Part shown: in pieces, positions 20,427 to 30,261 of the stretch
How positions within the stretch are numbered: position 1 is the stretch's first letter
Layout: each line of letters opens with the position of its first letter
Origin: Porticoccus sp038143955
Lineage (GTDB): Bacteria > Pseudomonadota > Gammaproteobacteria > Pseudomonadales > Porticoccaceae
DNA length: 64,000 nt
Assembly: GCA_038143955.1 (NCBI GenBank)
Contig: JAYQMT010000005.1
Coordinates: 992,001 to 1,056,000 of the forward strand
Direction: 5' to 3'
The notes under the pieces: generated by a model
Database searches by the model: none
What the model was told of the DNA's origin: nothing
The model's input: the letters and a program-made list of their open reading frames with translations, nothing else
Translations under genes and position numbers: made by a program

Positions 20427-20515
20427 AAAAAATATTATTACTTGATGGAATACCAGTAAATTATTTGAAACATTCTATTTTCTATATTATTGAAAATTCT
20501 GATGTAGATATTCGT

Positions 20516-20788
20516 TTAGTTTTTAGTGTCACTGATCATTGATATTTTTTGGCTTCTATTTAAAGATTTTATTTCAGCTTCACGTTTAGATGCGCTACTC
20601 CGGTCATGCCCATGCTCTAGATAAACTATTTTTTTTGGCCTTCTACCATGAAAATATCTAGCTCCTCCTTTACGACTCAAATGCTGCTTAAATCGACGCT
20701 CCACGTCAGTGGTGATTCCCGTATAAAGAGATTCGTCACTAGACACAATAATGTAAACGTACCAGTTTTTTTCATTTTTGAGCATCAA
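20516..20788 (-). CDS. GIY-YIG nuclease family protein (YhbQ-like)
   Basis: A 90-residue single-domain GIY-YIG endonuclease-like protein. The motif appears as WYVYIIVSSDESLYTGITTD, followed by the conserved arginine in VERRFKQHL and a downstream glutamate in SKREAEIKSL. This matches the UPF0213/YhbQ group. Its start overlaps the stop of the upstream SprT-like gene by 4 bp, suggesting translational coupling. The role is unknown; DNA repair or processing has been proposed for the family. Confidence 0.85.
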   Translation of the reverse strand: MMLKNEKNWYVYIIVSSDESLYTGITTDVERRFKQHLSRKGGARYFHGRRPKKIVYLEHGHDRSSASKREAEIKSLNRSQKISMISDTKN

Positions 20789-21375
20789 TATTCCATAGAG
20801 AAGTTAAGTTTACCGTGGCATTTAGCACAAAAATAACTAGCCTGATTATTTGAGCACTTATTGTGTCTACGAATTCCTAATTGGTGAGTCATACAGTTAC
20901 ATTGATATATGAATTTTCTAGATCTGCGGGTTGGTATTCCTCTCATATCAAAATCAACTGTCACAGCATTGTTTGCTCCAAAATGCTGCATAATGGATTT
21001 CCATTCCTGGCCATGAGGTTTCAATTTTTTTTCATAAATACATCTAGCTAAATAATGCGCCACCTCATGGGGAACAGTAGTTATAAAGTTTTCCTCATAA
21101 TGTTTAGCAAAAATCCAAGGATTATAACGGATGATCCCTAGCTTATCTTTTTTGTTTATAGCCAAAGACTTCCATCTATACATACCTGCGCTTCTTCCGC
21201 TCAAGTTAAATAGGACGGGAATCAAATCAAACTTTTTATTAAACAATTGTGAGCCGATTTGGATATAATGATAGGTATGTTTGATTACATCCTGCTGCAT
21301 TTTCCAATCTATTGGAGCTATTATGTCTTTAGTTTTCTTTAACGATAAATCAGCAATAGATAAATTAGGCATCAA
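20785..21375 (-). CDS. SprT-like zinc metalloprotease domain protein
   Basis: A 196-residue SprT-family protein. The zinc-protease motif HEVAHYLARC lies near residue 101, with the downstream HGQEWKSIMQHFGA. A C-terminal zinc ribbon carries CNC and CAKCHGKL cysteines. The family includes bacterial SprT and the eukaryotic DNA-protein crosslink protease Spartan; the bacterial function is not settled. It is divergent from the PHP-domain gene (65 bp apart) and coupled to the GIY-YIG gene downstream. Confidence 0.85.
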   Translation of the reverse strand: MMPNLSIADLSLKKTKDIIAPIDWKMQQDVIKHTYHYIQIGSQLFNKKFDLIPVLFNLSGRSAGMYRWKSLAINKKDKLGIIRYNPWIFAKHYEENFITTVPHEVAHYLARCIYEKKLKPHGQEWKSIMQHFGANNAVTVDFDMRGIPTRRSRKFIYQCNCMTHQLGIRRHNKCSNNQASYFCAKCHGKLNFSMEY

Positions 21376-21440
21376 ATTAGCTCGAAATTTTAAGTATTAA
21401 AATTATATGTATGATAGCTCTTAAATGCACTGGAAAAAAA

Positions 21441-22274
21441 ATGTCTGATTCTATGATATACGATTTACATTCACATACTAGCTTCTCAGATGGATTGCTT
21501 GACCCTACAGTGCTAATTGATAGAGCTATAACAATGGGGGTAGATACCCTAGCAATAACAGATCATGATACTATCTCGGCCTTTAAATACATCGATATAA
21601 AAAATAATCATACGATTAAAATTATTCCAGGGGTAGAATTTTCCACAAGTTGGAAAAAGATCAATGTACATATTCTCGGACTAAATCTGCAGCTTGAAAG
21701 CGCTGCCTTAAAAGAAGGGGTCAACTTTCAAAAAGAAGCAAGATCACGAAGAGCAATTATGATTGCTGAGAAACTAAATGATATAGGATTTAAGGATTCC
21801 TTAGAAGGGGTATTTAACATAGCTAAAAGTGAAAATATTGGGCGTCCCCACTTTGCGCAATACTTAGTAAACATTGGTGCTGTTAATAATATTGATCAAG
21901 CTTTTAGGAAGTATCTTGGTGCAGGAAAGCCTGGCGATATTAAGAGCTTATGGGCAGATCTCCCCCAGATCGTTGCATGGATTAAAGAGGCTGGAGGTAC
22001 TGCAGTGCTTGCTCATCCTAAAAAATATAAGTTAACTAGAGCTAAGCTTAAGAATTTACTAGATGATTTTATAATAGCTGGAGGCCAAGCAATCGAGGTT
22101 ATTTCTGGTAATCAAAATCCGGAAATCACACAAGATTTGGCTAACCTATGTTTAGAAAAAAATTTACTCGCATCATGTGGATCTGACTTCCATAGACCCG
22201 GAGAAGCGTGGGCTGAACTTGGTCATATCCCTAAGCTCCCATCATCCTGTAAACCTGTTTGGAATAACTGGTAG
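21441..22274 (+). CDS. PHP-domain phosphoesterase (YciV/RnaM-type 3',5'-nucleotide phosphatase)
   Basis: Metal-dependent PHP phosphoesterase of about 277 residues. Metal-binding motifs are DLHSHTSFSDG near the N-terminus, ITDHDTI, IPGVEFST, HILGL, VLAHPKKY and the C-terminal GSDFHRPGEAW. E. coli YciV (RnaM/TrpH) acts on 3',5'-bisphosphonucleotides and trims RNA 5' ends. I use the ATG at 21441 because the product then begins MSDSMIYDLHSH like homologues; an in-frame ATG at 21411 is possible. Confidence 0.85.
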   Translation: MSDSMIYDLHSHTSFSDGLLDPTVLIDRAITMGVDTLAITDHDTISAFKYIDIKNNHTIKIIPGVEFSTSWKKINVHILGLNLQLESAALKEGVNFQKEARSRRAIMIAEKLNDIGFKDSLEGVFNIAKSENIGRPHFAQYLVNIGAVNNIDQAFRKYLGAGKPGDIKSLWADLPQIVAWIKEAGGTAVLAHPKKYKLTRAKLKNLLDDFIIAGGQAIEVISGNQNPEITQDLANLCLEKNLLASCGSDFHRPGEAWAELGHIPKLPSSCKPVWNNW

Positions 22275-22323
22275 TGCTGACGCGCGTCAATATAAGTGTT
22301 AAACTTGAATTTAATATAATACG

Positions 22324-22650
22324 GTGGCAAATGTGGACAAAATACCTTCCAAAGCAGATCTTAGAGACGAGCTCCAACGACAGATAGATGCATTTACCTG
22401 TCAAGGAGGAACCATTCAACAGATCGATAAAGGCGTTACTGGGCGAGAAAGTCCGCAAGCAAGTTTAAAAACTCCATTATTTAATGAGCCAAAAGTAGAT
22501 CGCACTCCAATGACAGAGGTAATTGCAGCTATTGACTCAAGAAGACAAACAAAAGCAAACTCAAAAAAAACAACTAAAAACACGGCTAAAGAAAAAATAA
22601 TATATGACGATTTTGGTCAGCCAGTGCGAAAAGTATGGACCAACTCCTAG
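22324..22650 (+). CDS. Small basic protein, possibly SutA-like RNA polymerase-associated regulator
   Basis: A 108-residue hydrophilic protein starting at GTG 22324. The N-terminal third predicts a helix containing LRDELQRQIDAFTCQGGTI then QQIDKG. This recalls the helix and GG-x-(I/V)-Q-x-I turn of Pseudomonas SutA, a small RNA polymerase-binding protein of slow-growing cells. The C-terminal half is lysine/threonine rich and likely disordered, ending in YDDFGQPVRKVW. Unlike SutA, an acidic N-terminal tail is absent. Similarity is recalled by eye and weak, so the function is not assigned. It sits 49 bp after the PHP gene and 57 bp before ogt on the same strand. Confidence 0.55.
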   Translation: MANVDKIPSKADLRDELQRQIDAFTCQGGTIQQIDKGVTGRESPQASLKTPLFNEPKVDRTPMTEVIAAIDSRRQTKANSKKTTKNTAKEKIIYDDFGQPVRKVWTNS

Positions 22651-22707
22651 AATTTAATTTTTATATCAGATTTATTAACACTCCTAAAGTTGATAGTTAA
22701 CTTCAAC

Positions 22708-23172
22708 ATGTATACTGATTTTTTAGACACGCCTATTGGGATAATTAAAATACAGGCTACACGTCATGGGATAGTAAAAGTTATGTTCAGTGATGAGAAA
22801 GAATCTACTCTTTCAAGCAGTCTAATCCTAAAGTGCAAAAAACAACTAACTGAGTATTTTCTAGGAAAACGAAAGAAGTTTTCGTTACCTTTAGACATTC
22901 AAGGAACTAATTTTCAAAATTTAATATGGGATGAGACACAAAATATTGATTTTGGCTCATTTGTCACTTACAAAAATATAGCAGATTCTGTAAAAAATCC
23001 AAATGCTGTACGTGCTGTTGGCAACGCTTTAAACAAGAATCCTATTAGTATAATTATCCCCTGTCATAGGGTTATTAGGGAAGATGGAAAATCGATACAT
23101 TACTCTGGTGGATTAAAAAAGAAGTTTTGGTTGATCGACCATGAAGCTTATGTCAAAAATATACTAGACTAA
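22708..23172 (+). CDS. ogt: Methylated-DNA--protein-cysteine methyltransferase
   Basis: Suicide repair protein that removes alkyl groups from O6-alkylguanine. The hallmark active site IIIPCHRVI is near residue 125, preceded by NPNAVRAVGNALNKNPI (helix and arginine finger) and followed by YSGGLKKKFWLI. I start at ATG 22708 (MYTDFLDTPIGII), which matches Ogt N-termini; a TTG at 22690 would add six residues. About 154 residues, normal for Ogt without the Ada regulatory domain. Confidence 0.9.
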   Translation: MYTDFLDTPIGIIKIQATRHGIVKVMFSDEKESTLSSSLILKCKKQLTEYFLGKRKKFSLPLDIQGTNFQNLIWDETQNIDFGSFVTYKNIADSVKNPNAVRAVGNALNKNPISIIIPCHRVIREDGKSIHYSGGLKKKFWLIDHEAYVKNILD

Positions 23173-23176
23173 GTAT

Positions 23177-24411
23177 GTGTTACAATCGAAAATTATGTTG
23201 AATAAAAAGGTAGCTTGTATTGTGAGGTTATCCAGAGCTGAATTAGAGTATCCATTAATAATCGCAAAAAACCTTTATTTCTCTTTACTATTTATTCTTT
23301 TATTTCTTTTTATATCTTCCTCAGCCCTCGCCAGTTTGCCTTTAAAAGGGCTTATGCTCAAGGCAAACGACACAATGTGGTTATCGTTGGGAGGGGGCTT
23401 AGACTCCAAACTGCTTCTCGTGACAGTGATGCTGACGATAGCTCAGAATTCACAATCAATAGCATGCGTTTATATATATCTGGTCAGCTTCATGATTATT
23501 TTAAATTTAATATTAATACAGAAAAATATGAAGGTGACTCAATGATGACTATTGATGCACTTTTAAAGTTTGAATTCAATAGCTCCGCAAATCTATGGTT
23601 AGGCAGAACACTTGTACCCTCTGATCGCCCGGGTTTGAATGGCCCATATTCGGGCTTGGCATGGAATCAATATCGTCAACCTTTATTCTCAGCTGATTAT
23701 GACGGTCCCGCTGGACAGCTGGGGCGAAGTGAAGGAGGAGTATTCTGGGGAACGAAAGAAAGATTTCAATATCTACTAGGTATATTTGAGGGACTTGAGA
23801 ATGATTATGGAAATACTGATAATCATTTTTTATATGCTGGGCGCCTAGCTTATAATTTTTTAAATATAGAGCCTCAACCTGGACACTACTACACAAGTGG
23901 GACTTATTATGGATCACAAGGTAATATCTTAACAGCCGCTATAACTCTTCAGTCACAAAATGATGGTACAGGGAGTAAATCCGAATCAGGGGATTTTTCA
24001 GGGTATGCTTTTGATATTTTTGCCGAAAAAGTTTTGTTGAACAAAGGTGTAATCAACTTTGAAGCCGGTTATAAAGAAATAGAATCAGACTTTACTTTTG
24101 CAAGAAGACCACAAGATGAAACAGAAAAATGTTTTTGTCTTTTTGATGGAGATTCATTTTATATCACTGCAGGTTATTTGATTCCAGAAATTATTGGTAT
24201 TGGAAAACTTCAACCATACTTTCGTCATACGAAAAACAGTCCTACAGATAGTAAAAATAGCGATACATCAGAGTGGGGTGCCAATTATGTGCTAACTGGA
24301 AGCAAGGCAAATATAAATTTAAACTATACGCATGGTGATGCAAATGCCAGTGGCTACGCAGGCAAAAGGAAAGGTAAAGTAACACTCGGACTTCAATTGC
24401 AATTTTATTAG
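23177..24411 (+). CDS. Outer-membrane porin of the phosphate-selective porin O/P type, frameshifted
   Basis: Beta-barrel outer-membrane protein. The first fragment has a signal peptide (hydrophobic FSLLFILLFLFISSSALA, cleavage near ALA-SLP). The second has alternating barrel strands such as INSMRLYISGQLHDYFKFNI, NLWLGRTLVPSDRPGL and a terminal aromatic LGLQLQFY, typical of barrel assembly. The frame breaks in a G5 run at 23393-23397. One extra G gives MWLSLGGGLRLQTASRD and a chain of about 411 residues, including an unusually long N-region before the signal. The true start may be an inner GTG near 23221. Phosphate selectivity is not demonstrated. No transport partner lies nearby. Confidence 0.75.
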
Positions 24412-24421
24412 TCTGCTGACT

Positions 24422-24897
24422 CTAGTGAGTGATTTTAGGAAGAGGTTTTCCTTGTTTCAGCTCTTCGAATGTCGCTTCACGAACCTCCATAATTTCTATG
24501 TCAAAGGTTAAAGTTTTTCCTGCTAGGGGTGGTTAAAATCAATATCGACATTAAACTTTCCAACCTTTGCAACAGTTACTGGGCGAGTTCCCTCAACTGT
24601 TTTTAAGGGTACTACCATACCTGGTTGAAGCTTACCTTCTTGTCCAATACTTTTTCTTGAAACTCTTAGCCTGTTCTTAAGGTTTAATCTCCCATAGGCC
24701 ATATCTGGCTGAAGTGTAATACTGTACTTATCGCCCATCTCTTTACCAGACATCGAATGCTCTAAAGTTTCAATCATATTTTTATGTCCGAACAAAAAAA
24801 TACTAGGTTCTTCTCCTAGAGAGCTTTCTACAACCTCACCCTTTTCATCAGTCATCTTATGATGGAAAGCTACCACACTATCTTTGGCGATCTTCAT
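24422..24897 (-). CDS. FKBP-type peptidyl-prolyl isomerase, SlyD-like without His-rich tail, frameshifted at the C-terminus
   Basis: Peptidyl-prolyl cis-trans isomerase/chaperone. The start MKIAKDSVVAFHHKMTDEKG and the FLFGHKNMIETLEHSMSGK segment match the SlyD/FkpB group with the inserted-flap domain. The frame breaks at a G4 run at 24526-24529 (one C missing on the coding strand). Correction gives IDFNHPLAGKTLTFDIEIME and extends to a stop at 24422, for about 158 residues. The long histidine-rich metal-binding tail of SlyD is absent, so it may be nearer FkpB (SlpA) in role. It is convergent with the porin gene; only about 10 bp separate them. Confidence 0.85.
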
Positions 24898-24974
24898 ATT
24901 TATCTTTTCCTTTATTGTTTTTATATGACAATTAAAAATTATATTTTTATGCTAGGGGGTGCGACATATTTATT

Positions 24975-25795
24975 TTATCTTTTTGCAGAACACACCTGAT
25001 AATATCCGTTCGAGCAAGATATCTTTAATGGAATATTAAAAAACTCAGATATTTTGTCATTCGTAAAAAAGAATTTCTTTTTTGTCATCATCAAAAATTT
25101 TACCCTCCTTAATCAATATTACTCTCTCAATTTCTGGAGGTATTTCATTAATATGGTGGGTAGCTAATAAAATAGTTTTTCCACTATAAAGTAACTCTCG
25201 AATAATTTTCAAGTATTGATAAGTTGCCCTAACATCTAAACCACTTGTTGGTTCATCTAAAATTAAATGGTCTGGATTATGAATTAGCGCCCGTCCTAAT
25301 AAACAAATACGCTGCTGCCCAGTTGACATTTGCCGGTAGCGGCAATTAGCTAGATCTCGGATACCTAAATATTCTAATATTTTTGTTCCGCGCTTGAGTT
25401 CTGATTCGGTTATCTCTTGATGAGAAAACAAGCCGATCGAATTATGCAGCCCAGAAATAACTACCCTAAACCACTTATATCGGGAACAAATATAGCTTGT
25501 AAGTCAGCAGAGATTAGTCCAATTTTTTTCTAAGGTCCCACAAAGTGGGAAGCTGTTTTCCTAAAATTTTTACAAAAGAGCCTTCTTTTGAAATCGGATA
25601 TATTTCTCGAGATAAAAGCTTAAGTAAAGTACTCTTACCTGCCCCATTAGGGCCAATGATGGCTGCACTTTCTCCACATTTTATAGAAAGCGAAAGTTTA
25701 TCGAACACTTTCTTTTCATCTCTGTAAACTGTTGCATTAAATATATCTAAAAGTTTTTTTTTGGCATCAATTGGCCCTGCAATTATAAATTTCAA
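24975..25795 (-). CDS. Orphan ABC transporter ATP-binding protein, frameshifted three times
   Basis: Single ABC ATPase domain. Walker A is IIGPNGAGKSTLLK near residue 48, the signature is QMSTGQQRICLLGRAL, and Walker B with D-loop is HLILDEPTSGLD. The H-loop is LLATHHINEIP. Breaks are seen at a T7 run 25523-25529 (one missing), CCC 25464-25466 (one missing) and an A6 run 25065-25070 (one extra). After correction the product runs through FTNDKISEFFNIPLKISC to a stop at 24975, about 273 residues. No permease or binding protein is adjacent. The architecture resembles YhcG/ModF-type iron/molybdate-like ATPases, but the substrate cannot be stated. With three breaks, true decay is less easy to exclude than for the essential genes. 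Confidence 0.75.
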
Positions 25796-25809
25796 TTTAT
25801 AATTATTTT

Positions 25810-26841
25810 TTAGTTTATTTTTTCGCCTCTGGCTTGTTTATCGGCATGGTAAGATGATCTAACTAATGGACCAGAAGCCACATGCTGAAAGCCAATACGA
25901 TATCCGTATTCTGCATATTCAGCGAATTCATCTGGATGAACAAAGCGATGCACGGGCAGATGATTTTTAGACGGCTGAAGATATTGGCCAATTGTGACCA
26001 TATCTACATTATTAGCTTGAAGATCGTCTAGCGTCTTTATCAACTCCTCTTTAGTTTCGCCCAGCCCTACCATCAACCCAGATTTTGTCGGTATATTAGG
26101 ATTATAAGATTTATAATCATTCAGTAATTTAAGGGACCAATCGTAATTAGCACCAGGTCTAGCCTCACGATAAAGACGAGAGACAGTCTCCATATTGTGA
26201 TTAAAAACATCTGGGGGTGTTGAAGTAAGAATCTCTAGTGCTATTTCCATTCTTCCACGAAAGTCAGGAACAAGCACCTCAACTTTAAGTTCTGGGCTTA
26301 GGTTCTTTGACTCTCTAATACAATTCGCAAAATGTTGTGCGCCTCCGTCTCTTAGGTCATCTCGATCCACAGAGGTAACTACAACATATTTTAATTTCAT
26401 TTCATGGATAGCTTCAGCTAAACTTTTTGGCTCATCTAAGTCAAGATTATTTGGTTTACCATGACCGACATCGCAGAAAGGGCAGCGTCTTGTACATATT
26501 TCACCCATAATCATGAATGTCGCAGTGCCATTACCAAAACATTCACTGAGATTTGGGCAAGCAGCTTCTTCGCAAACCGTGGACAGCTTATTTTTGCGGA
26601 GAATATTTTTAATTGCTTGTACTTTTGGTGAAGGGGAGACTCGGATTCTCATCCATTCTGGTTTACGCAAAATATTTTCACTGGGGATTACTTTAACAGG
26701 TATGCGCTCTACTTTTTCGGCGCTTCGAAGTTTTTCACCTTTTTTTATTCGTTTTGTTCGTTGAGGGGGGTAATATTGAGGTCTGTCATAAATTGGCGCC
26801 AAAAAAAATTCGAAGAGTTTAGTTTGTGTTATGCCTAGCAT
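25810..26841 (-). CDS. lipA: Lipoyl synthase
   Basis: Radical-SAM enzyme that inserts two sulfurs into octanoyl groups on lipoyl domains. Intact at 343 residues. Both cluster motifs are visible: the auxiliary CEEAACPNLSEC near residue 95 and the radical-SAM CTRRCPFC near 120. The C-terminus has ASGPLVRSSYHADKQ with the conserved RSSYHA serine ligand. lipB lies 26 bp upstream on the same strand. It supplies cofactor for the GcvH and 2-oxoacid dehydrogenase complexes, linking it functionally to gcvT/gcvP in this window. Confidence 0.96.
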   Translation of the reverse strand: MLGITQTKLFEFFLAPIYDRPQYYPPQRTKRIKKGEKLRSAEKVERIPVKVIPSENILRKPEWMRIRVSPSPKVQAIKNILRKNKLSTVCEEAACPNLSECFGNGTATFMIMGEICTRRCPFCDVGHGKPNNLDLDEPKSLAEAIHEMKLKYVVVTSVDRDDLRDGGAQHFANCIRESKNLSPELKVEVLVPDFRGRMEIALEILTSTPPDVFNHNMETVSRLYREARPGANYDWSLKLLNDYKSYNPNIPTKSGLMVGLGETKEELIKTLDDLQANNVDMVTIGQYLQPSKNHLPVHRFVHPDEFAEYAEYGYRIGFQHVASGPLVRSSYHADKQARGEKIN

Positions 26842-26867
26842 TGTCTCAAAAATCTGAAATCAGCAAG

Positions 26868-27548
26868 CTAATCTAAGGTAGTTTCAGTCTTATAATTATT
26901 ATACCCTAATTTTTTGGCAAGAATGCCTGCCAAGAAGTTCGCAATATCTGCTAAAGAAAATTTTTTTTCAGCTATATCGGAAATTTGTGTCATCTCTACA
27001 TTTAAGCCACAAGGATTTATTCTTGACCAAGGTTCAAGGTTCACGTCAACATTTAAATTAAATCCATGATAACTGCAACCACGACGTACCCTCAACCCCA
27101 AAGAAGAAATTTTTTTTACACCAACTAAATCTTTTTTAGTATTTCCGATAAACACGCCGGGGGATTTAATATTAGTTTGCCCACTTATTCCACAGAATGC
27201 TAAGGTTTCTATTATTGAACCTTCAATCACATTTACAAGATCTTTGGCGCCAATACTAAGTCGCTCTATATCTATAAGCACATAACCAGTAATTTGCCCT
27301 GGACCATGATATGTAACATGACCGCCTCTATCAGTCTTTATAACAGGTATTTCTGCCGGCTTAATAACGTAGCTATTGTCACCAGCTTGTCCTTGAGTAA
27401 ATACCGGAAAGTGCTCTAAAAACCAAATTTCATCTGGAGTAATTTTCTCTCTCTTCGATGTAAATAGTTTCATACGCTTAAAAGTATCTTCATACTTCAA
27501 GCAACCTAGATGTCTAATAATTAAATTAGGGAGTGGTAGCTGAGGCAT
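26868..27548 (-). CDS. lipB: Octanoyl-ACP:protein octanoyltransferase
   Basis: Transfers octanoate from ACP to lipoyl domains, the step before LipA. The 226-residue protein has RGGHVTYHGPGQITGYVLI near residue 70, GVKKISSLGLRVRRG with the catalytic lysine, YHGFNLNVDV, and the catalytic cysteine in RINPCGLN. Intact. The usual order ybeD-lipB-lipA is kept, with small gaps indicating an operon. Confidence 0.96.
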   Translation of the reverse strand: MPQLPLPNLIIRHLGCLKYEDTFKRMKLFTSKREKITPDEIWFLEHFPVFTQGQAGDNSYVIKPAEIPVIKTDRGGHVTYHGPGQITGYVLIDIERLSIGAKDLVNVIEGSIIETLAFCGISGQTNIKSPGVFIGNTKKDLVGVKKISSLGLRVRRGCSYHGFNLNVDVNLEPWSRINPCGLNVEMTQISDIAEKKFSLADIANFLAGILAKKLGYNNYKTETTLD

Positions 27549-27558
27549 AAATAATTGG

Positions 27559-27879
27559 TCATAAAACCATCTTAACTAAAGGATCAACTTTTAAATCGCT
27601 GAACAAGGATTCTAATTGATCAGGTCCAGTCGCAATGATGATAACAGTTATAGCCTGGAAGTTTCGATTTTTGCTATTTCTAACTGTAATTTTTGAATGC
27701 TCAAAACCAGGTGAATGAGTTTCCATAACCCTAATTACTAATCTATATAGCTCAGGTCCAGATTGGCCTATAATTTTTACAGGATACTCGCAAGGAAACT
27801 CAATTTTTGGTGCCTGTTGAGAGTCATTTACTTTTAAAATTTCAAGAAATGGTAACTCTGAGACATTTTGATCACTCAT
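27559..27879 (-). CDS. ybeD: DUF493 (YbeD) family protein
   Basis: Small cytoplasmic protein with the ferredoxin-like DUF493 fold, 106 residues. The conserved FPCEYPVKIIG start of the domain and a C-terminal TGPDQLESLFSDLKVDPLVKMVL are visible. It overlaps the dacA stop by one base and precedes lipB by 10 bp, the standard neighbourhood of ybeD. The biochemical role is unknown; regulation of LipB or of allosteric amino-acid responses has been guessed for the family. Confidence 0.9.
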   Translation of the reverse strand: MSDQNVSELPFLEILKVNDSQQAPKIEFPCEYPVKIIGQSGPELYRLVIRVMETHSPGFEHSKITVRNSKNRNFQAITVIIIATGPDQLESLFSDLKVDPLVKMVL

Positions 27880-29038
27880 TACTCAAAAAAACCCATGAAC
27901 ATTATTTCAAGTGAGTCCCACAATCTTTCAAAAATACCGGCCTCATCCACAGCATGCTCAGCAAAAATAGGGAACTTAGCTAGTGTATCTTTATCAAGAG
28001 AAACTGACATCTTTCCAAGCTCTTGTGTTTCTGTCAGCGGCGCTTCAATGATACCGTTCAGAACTATCTTTGATTCGAGATCTTTTTTTGATCCTTGAGG
28101 TATTGTGAGGTAAACATTCTCGGATACGACCAAATTTACTTTATTTTCTGTACCATACCAAACTGGTGCATCTTTTTTACGACATCACCAGCAGAATACA
28201 TTTTATCTGTTTCATAATATCTAAAGCCATATGATAAAAGCTTCTGTGATTCTTGTGCTCTAGCTGCTTTCGACTTTGCGCCCATGACTACAGAAATGAG
28301 CCTCATACCCTTTCGAGTGGCAGAGGCTACAAGGCAATAGCCAGCTTTCTCGGTATGACCAGTTTTAAGACCATCAACTGAACTATCACGCCAGAGTAAT
28401 GAGTTGCGATTTGTTTGATCTATATTATTAAATTTAAAATATTTTTCTGCATAAATACTATATTGAGAGGGATAATCATTTATCAATGCACGTGATAATA
28501 GAGCTAAATCTCTTGCAGTAGTTAGATGCCCATCATCTGGCCAACCAGTTGCATTGCTATAGTATGTCCCAGACATTCCAAGTATTGAAGCCTGTTGATT
28601 CATAATATCTGCAAAGGCGTTTTCACTGCCAGCAATATATTCAGCTAGTGCTACAGAGGCGTCATTACCAGAGGATACAATTACCCCCTTGAGTAAATCA
28701 GATAAAAGGACTTCTGTACCTTCCTGAATAAACATCCTAGATCCACCCATTTTCCATGCTTTTACACTTATAGGGACCCTGTCGTCTAAATTGATTCTGC
28801 CATTTTCGAGATCTTTAGCGACTATATAGCTAGTCATAATTTTTGTCAGGCTTGCTGGTGGAAGTTGCTCGTCTGCGTTGTTTTCAATCAAAATTTTGCC
28901 TGTATTAGCATCCATTAAAATCCAGGCATTTGCTGCAAGACTTGGTGGCGCAGGAATCAATATATTACTTTGTATAGATGACGCAAAAGTTGTCAAAAAA
29001 AGTAAGGGCCAAATGATGGTAAGCATTATTTTCCGCAT
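27879..29038 (-). CDS. dacA: D-alanyl-D-alanine carboxypeptidase (PBP5/6 type), frameshifted
   Basis: Periplasmic penicillin-binding protein that trims pentapeptides of peptidoglycan. N-terminal signal peptide, SxxK motif in ASLTKIMTSY near residue 63, SGNDA (SxN) near 130, and KTGHT near 235. The C-terminal PBP5-specific domain (LVVSENVYLTIPQGS onward) and an amphipathic tail (ERLWDSLEIMFMGFFE) are in another frame. The break is a T6 run at 28173-28178 with one base missing; correction gives VKKDAPVWYGTENKVNLVVS. Corrected length is about 386 residues. It follows mltB, without the rlpA gene that normally separates them in Pseudomonas. Confidence 0.93.
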
Positions 29039-29229
29039 AGTATTGGATCACTTCATAAGTTAGTTAAGTCGAGTAAAGCATAAAACTGTTCTAAACTTCT
29101 AAGAACATTCAGTATAACCTTAAATAATTCTAACATGGACCTTAACTCTTATCAGAAAAATTAATTATGTGTCTTACAATTATAGTTTTGACTCTGTCTA
29201 ATTAAACTACAACCCTATTTTGCTATATC

Positions 29230-30214
29230 TTAATTATTTTTAACTCGATCTAGAATCAATTTACTTAGCTCATAAACTGCCATCGCATATAAATGACTGT
29301 GATTATATCGAGTTATAACATAAAAATTGTGTAGGCCTAGCAAATAATTTTTACCATCATTATTTTCTAGAATTAAAGGTAACGCTTTAATTTGATCCGA
29401 TGAGGGATATAAAGGGTGAAACCCTATTTTTTTGAGGTTACCGATGTTTTTATCTAGTTTTAGCTTGTTTACTAGGGATACATCATATGACTTATCAAAC
29501 TTTGCAGGGATAACAATTTTTTCTCCTGAACGCCATCCATGTTGGGAAAAGTAATTAGCAACGCTACCTATTGCATCAGCTTTGTTGTTCCATATATCTG
29601 AGAATCCATCTCCATCAAAATCAATAGCGAAACTACGATAACTGCTTGGTATAAATTGCCCATAACCCATTGCTCCTGCATATGATCCTTTCAAAGAGAG
29701 TGGATCTTGATTTTGTTCCTTGCATAACAAAAAAAAAACTTTTTAACTGTTTTTTAAAGAATTTACTACGTTTTGGATAATCAAATGACAGAGTCGTAAG
29801 GGCGTCAATAACACGATAACTTCCCTTATTGCGGCCATAGGATGTCTCTACGCCGATAATTGCAACGATTATCTCTGGAGCAACACCATATTTTTTTGAT
29901 GCTTTAGTTAGAATCTCATCATTTTCGAGCCAAAACTGAACTCCTTGATTAATCCTTTTTTCCTGAATGAAGATTTTCTTATAATCTGCCCAAGATTTTA
30001 CTTTTTCTGCAGGACGGTTCATTGCATTGATTATAGATTGCTGTTTATTTGCACTCTTAAAAAAAGTTAAAATCTGCGCGCGATCATAGTCGTTTTCTAT
30101 TTTGTCAATAAATTTTTGAGCATCTGGATGCTCTGAATAATCAGCAATAGCTGAAGACAAACCCATAAATGAGCTAAGTAACAGAACCAGAAGAAATTTT
30201 CTATGTATATTCAT
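29230..30214 (-). CDS. mltB: Lytic murein transglycosylase B, frameshifted
   Basis: Cleaves peptidoglycan glycan strands to form 1,6-anhydro ends. A signal peptide is present (LLVLLLSSFMGLSSAIA) but no lipobox cysteine, so this is a soluble form like Pseudomonas SltB1. The catalytic glutamate is in AIIGVETSYGRNKGSY near residue 125, and the C-terminal part has GYGQFIPSSYRSFAIDFDGD. The frame breaks at an A10 run at 29729-29738 (one base extra, coding strand T10). Correction gives SFFLLCKEQNQDPLSLKGSY and about 327 residues. It lies downstream of rodA in the elongation cluster. Confidence 0.92.
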
Positions 30215-30261
30215 ATTTGGTTTTTTCCTATAATATTTGCGAACATATAGCTCAGTTAAAA

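Noticed and set aside
29039..29229. Degraded rlpA between dacA and mltB
   Set aside because: Neither strand of the 190-bp gap shows RlpA or SPOR-like translation.
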